In this document: in pieces, positions 16,723 through 26,700 of the stretch
How the letters are laid out: every line of letters starts with the position of its first letter
Numbering within the stretch: position 1 is the first letter of the stretch
Assembly (NCBI GenBank): GCA_024434115.1
Contig: QMIT01000001.1
Location: 62,001-126,000, forward strand
DNA length: 64,000 nucleotides
Reading direction: 5' to 3'
Origin: Chloroflexota bacterium
Lineage (GTDB): Bacteria > Chloroflexota > Anaerolineae > Aggregatilineales > J027
Position numbers and translations under genes: made by a program
The notes under the pieces: generated by a model
What the model saw: only the letters and a program-made list of their open reading frames with translations
The model's database searches: none
What the model was told of the DNA's origin: nothing

Positions 16723-18005
16723 CCGCGATGAACTCGACAAAATTAAGTGAACGTCTGCCGCATATCACCGGGTTGCAGTGTGTCATTTGTGGGGCGATGT
16801 ATAGCCTTGATGAGGTGATGTATACCTGCCCCACATGCGGCCCGGTTGGAACGCTGGACGTGCTGTATCGGGGTGGGGCACATCGCCATGAAGTCGAAAC
16901 GGGGTTGTTGACGATGTGGCAGCAACCCGATATTTTGCCCGCCGTGCCACCCGCCGGATTGCAGAAATTTGGCGGCACGACCCTGCTTGGCCCTGAATCC
17001 TTAGCAAAACTGGCTGCGGAAATCGGTGTGGCTGAACTGTATATAAAACATGATGGCCTGAATATGACGGGTTCGCTCAAAGACCGGGCAAGCGCGATGG
17101 TGGTGGCCCATGCGGTGCAAAATCTGGGTCGGCAGGTGATTGCAACAGCCAGTACGGGAAATGCTGCTGCCGCCCTTGCCGGGGTGTGTGCCAGTGTGCC
17201 GGGTTCACAAGCGGTCATTTTTGCGCCAGCCACCGCACCGGAAGGCAAGATCGCCCAGATGGTGGTGTTTGGAGCAAATGTCATTCTGGTCAATGCTGAC
17301 TATGACACGGCGTTTGACCTATGCGGCGCCGCCTGCGATGAATTTGGCTGGTACAATCGCAGTACGGGGATTAACCCTTTTACCTCCGAAGGCAAAAAGA
17401 CCGTTGCGCTGGAAATCGCTATGCAGCTTCGCTATCAACTGCCGGACGTGATTGTAGTGTCGGTGGGGGATGGCAGCATCGTCGGTGGGGTGCATAAAGG
17501 TTTAGTGGATATGCAAAAACAGGGGTGGATTGATAAGATGCCCCGTTTGATTGGTGTGCAAGCCACTGGTAGTGATGCGCTGGTGTATGCGTGGGAAAAG
17601 GGCCTATCGGCTATTGAGATGCAAGACCGACCTGCCCATACTATCGCGGATAGCATCAGCAGTCGGTTGCCGCGTGACCGGGCCAAAGCATTACGGGCCG
17701 TCCGTCAGACCAATGGGGCGTTTATCCGGGTGACGGATGAAGAAATTTTGGCGGCGATTCCGGCGTTGGCGCGGGGGAGTGGGGTATTCGCTGAACCAGC
17801 GGCGGCGGCCACATTTGCGGCATTACAACCCGCATTGACAGCCGGGGTTATTCATCCACAGGAACGTGTGCTGTTGTTGGTGACGGGCACGGGTTTGAAA
17901 GATGTACGCTCGGCGATGCAAAGTGTCAGCACCGAGAAACCGTCTGTGGTAGAGCCGTCGCTAGATGCGGTACGTAATCAGGTCAGACACTGGCAAATCG
18001 CTTAG
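16704..18005 (+). CDS. Threonine-synthase-like PLP enzyme with zinc ribbon
   Basis: 433 residues from ATG 16704, which overlaps the carbamate kinase end by 19 nt and has GGGGAGAG upstream; ATG 16728 is an alternative. Residues 26-45 carry CVIC and CPTC, a zinc ribbon seen in one branch of threonine synthases. KHDGLNMTGSLKDRAS holds the PLP lysine (K126), ASTGNAAAALAG binds the phosphate and VSVGDGSIVGG is the glycine loop. Threonine synthase (thrC) is the family name, but in this carbamoyl/purine cluster an ammonia-lyase role on a diamino or serine-like acid is also possible. Confidence 0.8.
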   Translation: MDSAGLAAMNSTKLSERLPHITGLQCVICGAMYSLDEVMYTCPTCGPVGTLDVLYRGGAHRHEVETGLLTMWQQPDILPAVPPAGLQKFGGTTLLGPESLAKLAAEIGVAELYIKHDGLNMTGSLKDRASAMVVAHAVQNLGRQVIATASTGNAAAALAGVCASVPGSQAVIFAPATAPEGKIAQMVVFGANVILVNADYDTAFDLCGAACDEFGWYNRSTGINPFTSEGKKTVALEIAMQLRYQLPDVIVVSVGDGSIVGGVHKGLVDMQKQGWIDKMPRLIGVQATGSDALVYAWEKGLSAIEMQDRPAHTIADSISSRLPRDRAKALRAVRQTNGAFIRVTDEEILAAIPALARGSGVFAEPAAAATFAALQPALTAGVIHPQERVLLLVTGTGLKDVRSAMQSVSTEKPSVVEPSLDAVRNQVRHWQIA

Positions 18006-18055
18006 GTTGGAAGCATAATTAACGGATAATTTGATCACTAGGAAGTGGTTTTGGC

Positions 18056-19096
18056 ATGAATACAGCACCACCCGTTTTGTCCATTGTTGCGCCTGTTTAT
18101 AATGAGGAAGGCAACATTCCGCGTTTGTATGCTGAGATCAAGCGTGTGATGGAGCAGTTTGACGGTACATGGGAACTGGTACTGGTCAATGACGGCAGTC
18201 GCGATGAATCTTTGCAGGAGATGATGGAAGTCCATCAGGCGGATGATCGGGTACACATTGTCAACTTTGCGCGTAATTTTGGGCATCAAACGGCGGTTAC
18301 GGCAGGTATGGATTTTGCAGCCGGAGAAGCGGTGGTGCTGATTGATGCTGATTTGCAAGACCCACCCGAAGTCATCTTGAAATTGGTTGAAAAATGGCGT
18401 GAGGGCTATCAGGTGGTGTATGCGGTACGGGCTGAACGGCGCGGTGAAAGTCGCTTCAAAATTTGGACGGCCAAGATGTTTTACCGCATGATCTATCGCA
18501 TCACGGATGTGGATATTCCGCTGGACACGGGTGATTTTCGCTTGATGGATCGGCGGGTGGTGAATGCGGTCAGTCAGATGCGTGAACATAATCGGTTTAT
18601 CCGGGGACTGACCAGTTGGGTTGGGTTTAAGCAGACGGGCGTGGAATATGTCCGGCAGGCCCGTGAAATCGGTGAGACCAAATATCCCCTGCGCAAAATG
18701 CTGCGTTTGGCGATTGATGCCATCACGGGATTCAGCTTTTTCCCGCTACAGGTTGCCATCTATTTCAGTTTTGTACTGGGTGTGCTGGCAGTATTGGCGC
18801 TGCCACTGGTGGTGTTCCTGCGATTGGCGACGAGTGATGCGTTTTTGGAAGGGCAGGCGACTACTCTATCGGTAGTGTTGATCCTCAGTGCCTTCCAATT
18901 TTTCTTTTTTTTCGTCATGGGCCAGTACATCGCCCGAATTTATGATGAAACACGCGGACGCCCCCTGTATGTGGTGGCGGATACCTTTGGGATTGAGATG
19001 GAGAAACGCACCATTCCAGCGCGAGTAGTGGCCGAAGTGCCTTCTAATCGTAGTCATAAAGAGGATATTGAGGAGGGAAGCCATGCCGTCGTATGA
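18056..19096 (+). CDS. GT2 polyprenyl-phosphate glycosyltransferase
   Basis: 346 residues. VLSIVAPVYNEEGN starts the GT-A fold, LVNDGSRDES and LIDADLQDPPE supply the nucleotide and metal sites, and VPLDTGDFRLM-like text (IPLDTGDFRLMDR) with MREHNRFIRGL completes the DPM1/GtrB pattern. Two C-terminal helices (about 230-258 and 268-295) anchor it to the membrane. It would load a sugar onto a polyprenyl phosphate, the donor that GT-C enzymes such as the ones in this window use. It overlaps the next small gene by 14 nt. Confidence 0.88.
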   Translation: MNTAPPVLSIVAPVYNEEGNIPRLYAEIKRVMEQFDGTWELVLVNDGSRDESLQEMMEVHQADDRVHIVNFARNFGHQTAVTAGMDFAAGEAVVLIDADLQDPPEVILKLVEKWREGYQVVYAVRAERRGESRFKIWTAKMFYRMIYRITDVDIPLDTGDFRLMDRRVVNAVSQMREHNRFIRGLTSWVGFKQTGVEYVRQAREIGETKYPLRKMLRLAIDAITGFSFFPLQVAIYFSFVLGVLAVLALPLVVFLRLATSDAFLEGQATTLSVVLILSAFQFFFFFVMGQYIARIYDETRGRPLYVVADTFGIEMEKRTIPARVVAEVPSNRSHKEDIEEGSHAVV

Positions 19097-19325
19097 TCCG
19101 ACCCCCACCGACGATAAAACACGGATTGAACTCTATCAGCATCTCGTGATTGAGTACGAAAAATTAGACGAGCAGATTGATGCGCTGCTGATGCGGAATA
19201 ATGGGCATACCGAGGGTATGCCGGACGCGGATTATCGTACCTATCGAGAATTGGCTGAACGGCGCGATGAAGTCCACAATCAAATACTAGTTTTGGAAAA
19301 AAAGCTATTGGACGATGAGAAGTAG
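19083..19325 (+). CDS. Small coiled-coil protein
   Basis: 80 residues from ATG 19083 (MPSYDPTPTDDK), chosen because AGGAGG sits 9 nt before it. The protein is a highly charged helix hairpin: ELYQHLVIEYEKLDEQIDALL, then TYRELAERRDEVHNQILVLEKKL. No signal peptide. It overlaps the end of the GT2 gene and is probably made with it. Function unknown; a regulator or scaffold for the membrane transferase is only a guess. Confidence 0.7.
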   Translation: MPSYDPTPTDDKTRIELYQHLVIEYEKLDEQIDALLMRNNGHTEGMPDADYRTYRELAERRDEVHNQILVLEKKLLDDEK

Positions 19326-19368
19326 AGGAAACTTACGCTAGTAATTTCAAGTAGGATGACTCATTGGA

Positions 19369-19400
19369 ACACGGGGCTAAAGCCGCCGTGCTGAATCTAG
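19369..19400. repeat. 32-bp dispersed hairpin repeat, copy 4
   Basis: Identical to copy 1. It lies between the small coiled-coil gene and the PLP enzyme gene, 43 bp after the former's stop codon, on a stretch where genes run on the plus strand although the repeat keeps the same orientation as the other three copies. Confidence 0.9.
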
Positions 19401-19471
19401 CTTAAACCGCCATAATGTTGTTAAAAGACGTGGTATTTTATTAATCCCCACAGAAAAGCAGGCAAAAACCT

Positions 19472-20860
19472 ATGATTACTGGCCCAACCTTTGAAGAAAT
19501 GCTGCATCCCCAGAAAATTGACCCGCAAATTCGTGCTAAAGCATTGCGGATGCGAACAGAAGACCCACTTGACCCGATCAACCTGTTTAATATCACATGG
19601 CGCGATGCCAACAATGAGGTTTACCATGTGGTGCTGCCGCCGGAATTGACGGGTGTGGAAGCGCCGATTGTGATGCTGTATGGCAAAGAATTTCCAAGTG
19701 GTAGCCACAAGGTCGGTGCGGCGTATTCTGTGCTGATTGAAAAAGAGCTGTTTGGCGAAGTTGACCCGAATGTGCATACGCTGGTGTGGCCTTCGACGGG
19801 AAATTATGGTATCGGCGGGGCGTGGGTCGGTTGCCGGATGGGATGCCGCAGTATTGTGGTGTTGCCTGCCGGGATGAGTGAAGAACGCTTTCAACTGATT
19901 GAAAGCTATGGGGCGGAGATTATTCGCACCGTCGGTTCGGAAAGCAACGTCAAAGAAATTTATGACAAAACATGGGAATTGCGCCAAGACCCGAACGTGC
20001 GGATTCTGAATCAGTTTGAGGTCATGGGGAACTATCGTTTCCATTATCACGTGACGGGCAACACGATTGTTGAGTTGGCGCAAGAATTGGCTGCCAAGGG
20101 CATCGGTGATGGGACAGCAGCGGCCTTTGTTAGCTCGATGGGGAGCTCAGGCACCATCGCGGCGGGCGATCGCCTTAAGCAAGTATTTCCGCAACACAAG
20201 ATTGTGGGCCTTGAACCGATTCAATGCCCAACGCTGTTTAATAATGGCTATGGGACGCATGAAATTCAGGGGATTGGCGACAAGCATGTGACGTGGATTC
20301 ACAATACTTGGAATATGGACGCCATGATCTGCATTGACGATATGGAATCGCTACGTGGCCTACAATTGTTTGCGGATGAAGCGGGCTTAGATGTGTTGGT
20401 TAAACGCTTTGGGATTCCATCCAGTACGATTGAGAAACTTGCCCCGATATTTGGGATTAGCAGTATCTGTAATATTCTAGGGGCGATTAAAGCCGCCAAA
20501 CATTATCGCTTTGGGCCGAATCAGGCCATTTATACGATTGCCACCGATTCGATGTCGCGCTATTACAGCACGATGGATTGGATGCGGAGTAAATACGGGG
20601 TTTTGGATGAGGCCGAGGCGGTTGGGGTGGTGCGCTCGATTTATCATGGACAAAAGACCGATTGGATTCAAGATGGCACGGCAGAAGCCCGCACTCGCTG
20701 GCACAATCTGAAATATTACACATGGGTGGAACAACAGGGCCGGACGGTTGAAGAACTGGACGCCCAAAAAGACGCGGCATGGTGGGAAGGCCATCAACAG
20801 CGAATTCAAGAAATTGATACGGCGTTGGTCGAATTTCGTCGCCAGCATGGGGTTGGGTAA
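19472..20860 (+). CDS. Fold-type-II PLP enzyme (cysteine-synthase-like)
   Basis: 462 residues. GKEFPSGSHKVGAA carries the PLP lysine (K80), WPSTGNYGIGGAWVG binds the cofactor ring, and SSMGSSGTIAAGDRLK near 220 is the phosphate-binding glycine loop. The order matches the beta-family (cysteine synthase, diaminopropionate ammonia-lyase, threonine dehydratase). A long C-terminal part (about 350-462) is extra compared with cysteine synthase. By position it could fill the place of YgeX (diaminopropionate ammonia-lyase) in the E. coli cluster, but I cannot confirm the substrate. It begins a tight run of four genes that ends in ssnA. Confidence 0.75.
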   Translation: MITGPTFEEMLHPQKIDPQIRAKALRMRTEDPLDPINLFNITWRDANNEVYHVVLPPELTGVEAPIVMLYGKEFPSGSHKVGAAYSVLIEKELFGEVDPNVHTLVWPSTGNYGIGGAWVGCRMGCRSIVVLPAGMSEERFQLIESYGAEIIRTVGSESNVKEIYDKTWELRQDPNVRILNQFEVMGNYRFHYHVTGNTIVELAQELAAKGIGDGTAAAFVSSMGSSGTIAAGDRLKQVFPQHKIVGLEPIQCPTLFNNGYGTHEIQGIGDKHVTWIHNTWNMDAMICIDDMESLRGLQLFADEAGLDVLVKRFGIPSSTIEKLAPIFGISSICNILGAIKAAKHYRFGPNQAIYTIATDSMSRYYSTMDWMRSKYGVLDEAEAVGVVRSIYHGQKTDWIQDGTAEARTRWHNLKYYTWVEQQGRTVEELDAQKDAAWWEGHQQRIQEIDTALVEFRRQHGVG

Positions 20861-20869
20861 GCCAGTTGC

Positions 20870-21604
20870 ATGAATCCTGAAGATGCAGTGCTGGTTGGTG
20901 TCGTCTCCCGGAAACGCGATTTTGAGATTGCGCGTGACCAGCACTGGTATCGAATCCCTTCCAAACAAGCCCCGAACGGCATTACAGCCAAATATATTGC
21001 CCTCTTTTTTAGCGGCGCCAAGACTTTTGGTGAACAGGCCAGCACCATTTCATACTATGCCCAAATCACAGGCTATGAATTGGCACGGCGGCGTGATTTG
21101 CTGCCAGACGAGTCGCCCCATGCACGGGATGATGATGAATATTATAAGCTTCAGTTTCGGGAATTGATCGAACGCACTCCCCCGATTGTCAATCAACCCA
21201 AGCCGCACCGTTTCGCGTTTATCTATACCACGTGGGATCGGTTTGAGCAGGCCCAACATATCCGTGATTTGTATAGTCAAGTTGACTATTTTGTGGATCG
21301 CGTGTTTCATGCTCTCAAACAAGGCGGGATTAACCCGCTAAGAAGTTGGGAGAGTGGAAAAATGGGGTCTAAACCTGAAATTGAATATCCTACAGGGGCG
21401 CGGATTCGGGTGTTGTGTGAAAATGGCAGTGTGACGGCTTCTACCAATTCGGCGGACAAACGCGAGGGCGAAGATTTTGTCTATTTGCAGCCGCAGGATT
21501 ATCTATCGGAAGATGATGCCCAAGATAGTGCCCATCAAATCCGGGAGCACGTTGAACGATTGGGTGGGGCGAAGATGATTGATATTCCGGTAGAATTGTA
21601 TTAA
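20870..21604 (+). CDS. Unrecognised protein of the PLP-OGG-ssnA operon
   Basis: 244 residues, no signal peptide and no membrane helix. The start RDFEIARDQHWYRIPSKQAP and then KYIALFFSGAKTFGEQAST-ISYYAQI form a compact beta-rich domain that I have seen in uncharacterised bacterial proteins and cannot name. A PUA/EVE-like nucleic-acid reader is one possibility, offered only as a guess. The C-terminal half contains a stretch (ARIRVLCENGSVTASTN) and a charged tail. The gene begins 9 nt after the PLP enzyme and ends 9 nt before the OGG-fold gene, so all are probably on one message. Confidence 0.65.
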   Translation: MNPEDAVLVGVVSRKRDFEIARDQHWYRIPSKQAPNGITAKYIALFFSGAKTFGEQASTISYYAQITGYELARRRDLLPDESPHARDDDEYYKLQFRELIERTPPIVNQPKPHRFAFIYTTWDRFEQAQHIRDLYSQVDYFVDRVFHALKQGGINPLRSWESGKMGSKPEIEYPTGARIRVLCENGSVTASTNSADKREGEDFVYLQPQDYLSEDDAQDSAHQIREHVERLGGAKMIDIPVELY

Positions 21605-21613
21605 GGAAACAAA

Positions 21614-22291
21614 ATGGCCGTACCCGTTATTTTGAGAAACCATCAACGTGAGATCCAAACCATCAATCCAGATGAACATATCGTTCACTATAGACCAACG
21701 GCTTGGGCTGCACGATTTGGCGACGATCCGGATTATCAATATCTGAACCAAAGATACCCGGTTGGGGTTTCGCGTGGGCAAATTGCTCAATTAGTAACCA
21801 ATGTAGCGATTGGCAATCTTGAATTTTCACGGCTTAGAAAGACATTTTTAGTTGCCATGATGTGGGGTTACGGTACGGTGGGGTATGGGCCATATCGTAC
21901 CCAAATAATGCTGAATAGCCTTAACGTGGAAACTATTTTAACCGATACCTATAGTCTCTTGAAATCTGGCAAGGTTGTTGAGGCCTATGACCAGTTTCAT
22001 GTGGATAGATGTGGCCCTGCATTTTTTACCAAGTTTTTCTATTTTGTCGGCCTTGGATTAAAGCTGAAGCCATTACCCCTGATTTTGGATTCGGTGGTGG
22101 CGCGTTCGCTGTCTCATCCTGACATGATAGGTGAGGATATTAAGGAACTGGCGTCCATAACCAATGGCTCAGTAGGTCGTTATGCGGAAGGGTATCAAAA
22201 ATACCTTACCCTAGTAGAGCGATGGGCCAAAGAACTTGAGTGTCGGCCCGATGCAATCGAGTATTTTCTTTTTAATTGGACAGGAAATTAA
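21614..22291 (+). CDS. OGG-fold DNA glycosylase-like protein
   Basis: 225 residues. The order WGYGTVGYGPYRTQIML, then a helical part with KSGKVVEAYDQFH, then CGPAFFTKFFYFVG, PLILDSVVARSL and CRPDAIEYFLFNW matches what I know of the compact 8-oxoguanine glycosylase OGG-fold proteins. The lysine in FFTKFF and the aspartate in LILDS sit where the catalytic Lys/Asp pair of this fold is expected. It would cut out an oxidised or modified base. It is placed between the unrecognised 20870 gene and ssnA with 2-9 nt gaps. Identification is by memory of the family pattern, so it needs a profile search. Confidence 0.6.
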   Translation: MAVPVILRNHQREIQTINPDEHIVHYRPTAWAARFGDDPDYQYLNQRYPVGVSRGQIAQLVTNVAIGNLEFSRLRKTFLVAMMWGYGTVGYGPYRTQIMLNSLNVETILTDTYSLLKSGKVVEAYDQFHVDRCGPAFFTKFFYFVGLGLKLKPLPLILDSVVARSLSHPDMIGEDIKELASITNGSVGRYAEGYQKYLTLVERWAKELECRPDAIEYFLFNWTGN

Positions 22292-22293
22292 CG

Positions 22294-23646
22294 ATGTCTC
22301 TCTTGATTACGAATGCAACCCTTGTAACCCTGACCGACAGCGGTTTACTTGAAAATCACGCGGTTTATATCGAAGGCGACAAAATTCAGGCGATTGGGCC
22401 ATCGGCAACATTGCAGGCTCAATATCCCGACGCGGATACGATAGATGCTGATGGCAGTTTGTTAATGCCGGGGAGTATTTGCGCCCATACCCATTTTTAT
22501 GGGGCGTATGCACGTGGGATGGCGATTCCCGGCCCGGCCCCCAAAGATTTTCCCGAAATTTTGCAGCGGTTATGGTGGCCGCTGGATAAGGCGCTGGATG
22601 CGGATGCCGTGCGAATGAGTGCCCTTGTATGTTTGGTGGATGCGGTCAAACATGGCACCACGACGTTGATTGACCACCATGCCAGCCCTAACCATATTGA
22701 CGGATCATTGGACATCATTGCCGACGCGGTGGACCAGGCCGGGGTGCGGGCGGTGCTGTGTTATGAGGTCACGGATCGGGATGGTGAAGCGAAAACGCAG
22801 GCCGGGATTGCTGAAAATGTGCGCTTCCTCAAGGCAGCAAAGAATCGCCCGATGGTATCGGCGACGTTTGGCTTACATGCCAGCCTAACCCTGTCGGAAA
22901 AAACGCTGGCGGATTGTGTCAATACAGCGCAGGGCTTAGATACAGGTTTCCATATTCATGTCGCGGAACATGAGGCCGATGAATGGGATAGCCTGCAAAA
23001 ATATGGCAAACCCGTCGTGCGCCGTCTCCATGATGCGGGGATACTGGGGCCGAAAACGATTGTGGCCCATGCGGTGCATTGCGACCCTTGGGAACTGGAA
23101 ATCTTGCGGGATACAGGGACGTGGGTCAGCCATCAGCCGCGCAGCAATATGAATAACGCAGTGGGAGCAGCCCAAATTGACGCGATGCTGGCTGCCAACA
23201 TGAATCTGTGTTTGGGGAACGATGGCTTTTCCAATAACATGTGGGCCGATTGGAAAACCGCCTATTTGCTGCAAAAAGTGACGTATGGTGATCCGCGTCG
23301 CGCCCCGGGGGATGGGATTGCAAAAATGGCACTGGTCAATAATGCGCGGCTTGCTTCGATGTTCTTCCCCAACCAAAAAATCGGCAAGATTGAGGTCGGT
23401 GGGACGGCAGATTTGATGGTGGTGGATTATCGGCCCTATACCCCGTTGTCGGCAGGCAACCTGCCCTGGCACATTCTGTTCGGGTTTGAGGCTTCGATGG
23501 TGCGGACGACTATCGCGGCGGGGAAAGTGCTGATGCGAGATCGGCAGCTATTGACGCTGGATGAACGGGCGATTATGGAGGAGGCGAAGGCGCTTGCTCC
23601 GGCGGTATGGGCACGCTATGAACAGTTTGCAAGGGCCACACGGTAA
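22294..23646 (+). CDS. ssnA: SsnA-type aminohydrolase
   Basis: 450 residues from ATG 22294, the first start after the OGG-fold stop (TAA at 22289-22291). CAHTHFYGA provides the HxH metal pair, HIHVAEHEADE and AHAVHCD the next histidines, and LGNDGFSNN the metal aspartate of the amidohydrolase superfamily. The stretch GMAIPGPAPKDFPEIL is distinctive for SsnA, the aminohydrolase of the E. coli yge/ygf cluster. Relatives deaminate guanine, 8-oxoguanine or similar heterocycles. It is the last gene of its operon and is followed by an inverted repeat. Confidence 0.9.
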   Translation: MSLLITNATLVTLTDSGLLENHAVYIEGDKIQAIGPSATLQAQYPDADTIDADGSLLMPGSICAHTHFYGAYARGMAIPGPAPKDFPEILQRLWWPLDKALDADAVRMSALVCLVDAVKHGTTTLIDHHASPNHIDGSLDIIADAVDQAGVRAVLCYEVTDRDGEAKTQAGIAENVRFLKAAKNRPMVSATFGLHASLTLSEKTLADCVNTAQGLDTGFHIHVAEHEADEWDSLQKYGKPVVRRLHDAGILGPKTIVAHAVHCDPWELEILRDTGTWVSHQPRSNMNNAVGAAQIDAMLAANMNLCLGNDGFSNNMWADWKTAYLLQKVTYGDPRRAPGDGIAKMALVNNARLASMFFPNQKIGKIEVGGTADLMVVDYRPYTPLSAGNLPWHILFGFEASMVRTTIAAGKVLMRDRQLLTLDERAIMEEAKALAPAVWARYEQFARATR

Positions 23647-23677
23647 CGCCTTTTATAAGTACAATTGCAAAAATCAA

Positions 23678-23767
23678 CCTCACCCCCCGACCCCCTCTCC
23701 AATATGGCGAGGGGGAGAAGATGGCGGATTGAAGGCCCTCTCACGCGGGAGAGGGGTTGGGGTGAGG
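23678..23767. repeat. C-rich inverted repeat between convergent genes
   Basis: CCTCACCCCCCGACCCCCTC at the left pairs with GAGGGGTTGGGGTGAGG at the right; inside are two alternative hairpins (CCCCCTC/GAGGGGG and CCCTCTC/GAGAGGG). A related shorter element is at 28048-28089. It separates ssnA from the convergent beta-helix gene and may stop transcription from both sides. Confidence 0.75.
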
Positions 23768-23784
23768 TCGGTTGTTGATGGAGA

Positions 23785-26700
23785 TTACTCGACTAGCACC
23801 GTCAAGTCGAAGGCGTCAATGGCTACCGTGCCGTCAATCGCCACGATCTTGAGGGTGTGCGGGCCGGGTTCAAGGTAGGAAATCACGGAGCGCTGATTGA
23901 AGAGCGGTTGCGTGATGCCACCGGGGATAATGACCGTGCGAACGGCGACATCATCCACCATAATCGTGAACGCTCCCGGTTCGAGTGTCTCCAGATAGAC
24001 CACCTCCAACGCCGTGCCCGAAAATTCGATGGTCAATGAGTTTTGACCAGATTTTTCGCCGAGGGCCGTTAGGTAACGTTCACCACTGGCGTCTGGACTA
24101 TCTACTGCTGTCCATTGGCCGACGGTCGTGACGAGGGGATCATCTGATTCAACCAAGCGCCGTTCGGTCAGAATTGAGGGAGTCGCTTCGGGGCTGGGTT
24201 GTTCGGCGACCACTTCTGCGACACCGCTTGTGCCGGCCTCACCCCCGCCGCTGCGCCATGTAGCAGCCGTAATAGAACTACCAATCGGTTGTCCAACCCG
24301 CTGAAGGAAGTATTGGCCTGAGTTCCATGCAAGGTCATTGCGGCGATAGAAATTGCCATTGTTGTAGACCAAACCGAACGTATCGAATAGGTCAGAATTC
24401 CAGTCGCCGACGACGAATGAGCCGTAGTCATTGGTGCTAGGTGCTCCGATATATTGGGCATAGTTGAAAGCTGAGTTCACCGTTGTGGGTGGCACATTGG
24501 TAAAGGCGATGTACGGCCCACGACGCACGGCAATTGAATCCACCCCGTCCCCATCAAAGTCACCTGCGCCAAATTGATGCACACCCGAAAATCCTTGAGA
24601 ATCTGGCAGCAGCACACTGAGCCATTGAAAGGTCAGGGGAGGCGTCGGCCCACTGGTAAGATTACAGGTGAAATACAGCGCGAAAGCCGTACCATAGGGC
24701 GGGAAATTGGCGCTGTCTACCACACCGATACAGTCATTGTTGGAGGCGGCACTAAAACGACCAGAGACTGGAATGCCATTCGGCCCAATCCAAATGCCTG
24801 TCCAATTTCCACTTTGACCATAATTATTGGTGTAGTAGAAAGCCCCGGCGTTAAATACACCAAGTGTCCGTAACCCGTCCGCATTCCAGTCACCCATGAC
24901 CCATCGGCCAGTGGTAAAACTCGAACCCGTATCGAAGACGGTATAGGCCGAAGTCGGCGGCAAATCTTGCAGCGTATTTAAGAGAGCGGCACGCGGGATG
25001 GCAGGATTAAATAACACAACGGTGTCGGGTTGGCTGAATTCGTAGGCACCAATATCCGGGCCTGATCCAAAATATTGAAGATTCACGTAGGCGTTAGCCG
25101 CCCATGTCAACGTCCGGTCAAGGGTGATGTTGTGGTTATTGATGTCTATCGAGACGATACGCGCAACCGAATTGCCAACGCGAATGACGTCCGACTGTAT
25201 CATACCCCCATAGCTATCGGCAAAATAATAGGCATCCCAGACTGGGAGTACATTCCCTGTGCCGCCTGAACGGGTAGCTGTGAGGGGCGACCCTGCATCT
25301 ATGGCGAGTGAACCAGCGGTGAGTGTCAAATCGAATACGCCGTTAGCGGGGTCATAACTGGTAAAGCCGGGATTGCCTTCACGATTGCCATAGAAATAGG
25401 TGGGATAACGGGCCTGCCAGAACGCGACATTCCCTGACCCCACACCATCCATGTAGATGGGACAATCTGCGCCGCCTTGTCCATTGCGGTTGATGTTATT
25501 TTGGCAGGTGGTGGCACGAGGATTTTCTATCAGATTACCCGCGAAAACCGTCCGGCCATGCGGTGGATTGTTGGCAGAACCCGTCACCTCGATATTGATA
25601 TGATTGACATTGCCATCCGCGTGGGTCAAATTGCCATAGATGATGTTGTTTTTGACAACCGTATCATGCAGTTCTAGTCCGAGGCCGTGATTGCTGATGG
25701 TGAGACCATGCCCACGATATTGGAAGCGGTCTAGTCCATTGTAAACGATGGTATTGTTATAAATATGCGTCTGCCAATCGCGCAGGGCGTAACCATTGCC
25801 GAACACGGTGACGATCAGGCCAAAGTGGTCGTTATTGCGCATGACGTTGCGGCGCATGATGGTGCCAGCGGCGGTGGATTCGATGCCTAGACCACCGTGA
25901 TCGTACTCTGAATTATTGGAGCGGATGAACTGGTTACCCTCGATGAGATTGCGATAGGCAACCCAATCTGTGCCAGCGGGTTCGCCGCCGGGATTGGTAA
26001 ACCAGCCCACATAAATGCCCTTTTGCCAATCGTTGTAAAACGTATTGTTGCGAATGACATTATAGGACGCATTGAGGATAATGCAGCCCTGTGCGCCATA
26101 GGTGAAGGTGTTGTATTCGATGACATTGTAGATACCGCGAGTCATATTGTTGTTGCCATGAATCCCGATATGATTGCCTTCGCTATCGCCTTCATCGTAG
26201 CGTCCCCAACGATCCAACACCGAACTCGTGATGCGGTTGTTGTTGCTGTTGCGAATATCAATGCCCCAGAAATTCCGCTGCATACTGGTGGGGTACGTGG
26301 GGTTCATGAACTGCATATTTTGCATGGTAATGTAGTCGCTATTTTCGATCAGCGCCCAAGAGACCCAGGGTTCTTCGACCCGGATGCCGTCAAAGGTGAT
26401 AAAACGCCGATTGACCAGCAAAATATTGTAGAGGCGGGCACTGTTGTTCTGCCCGTCAATAATCGGTTGTTCACCCGGATAGGCTTTATAGGTGATCGGG
26501 CGGCCTGATTGACCGGAGTTGGTTGGCGTCACTTGTTCAACATACGTCCCGCCGCGAATCCACACGACATCACCAGCAACCACACGCCCCGCCGCGTATT
26601 GAATGGTGCGCCACGGCTGGGATACTGTACCGGGCCAGCTATTGTTGCCATTGGTGGCGACATAATATTGGTTGCCAGTGGTTTGGGCTGGGGCGGGAGT

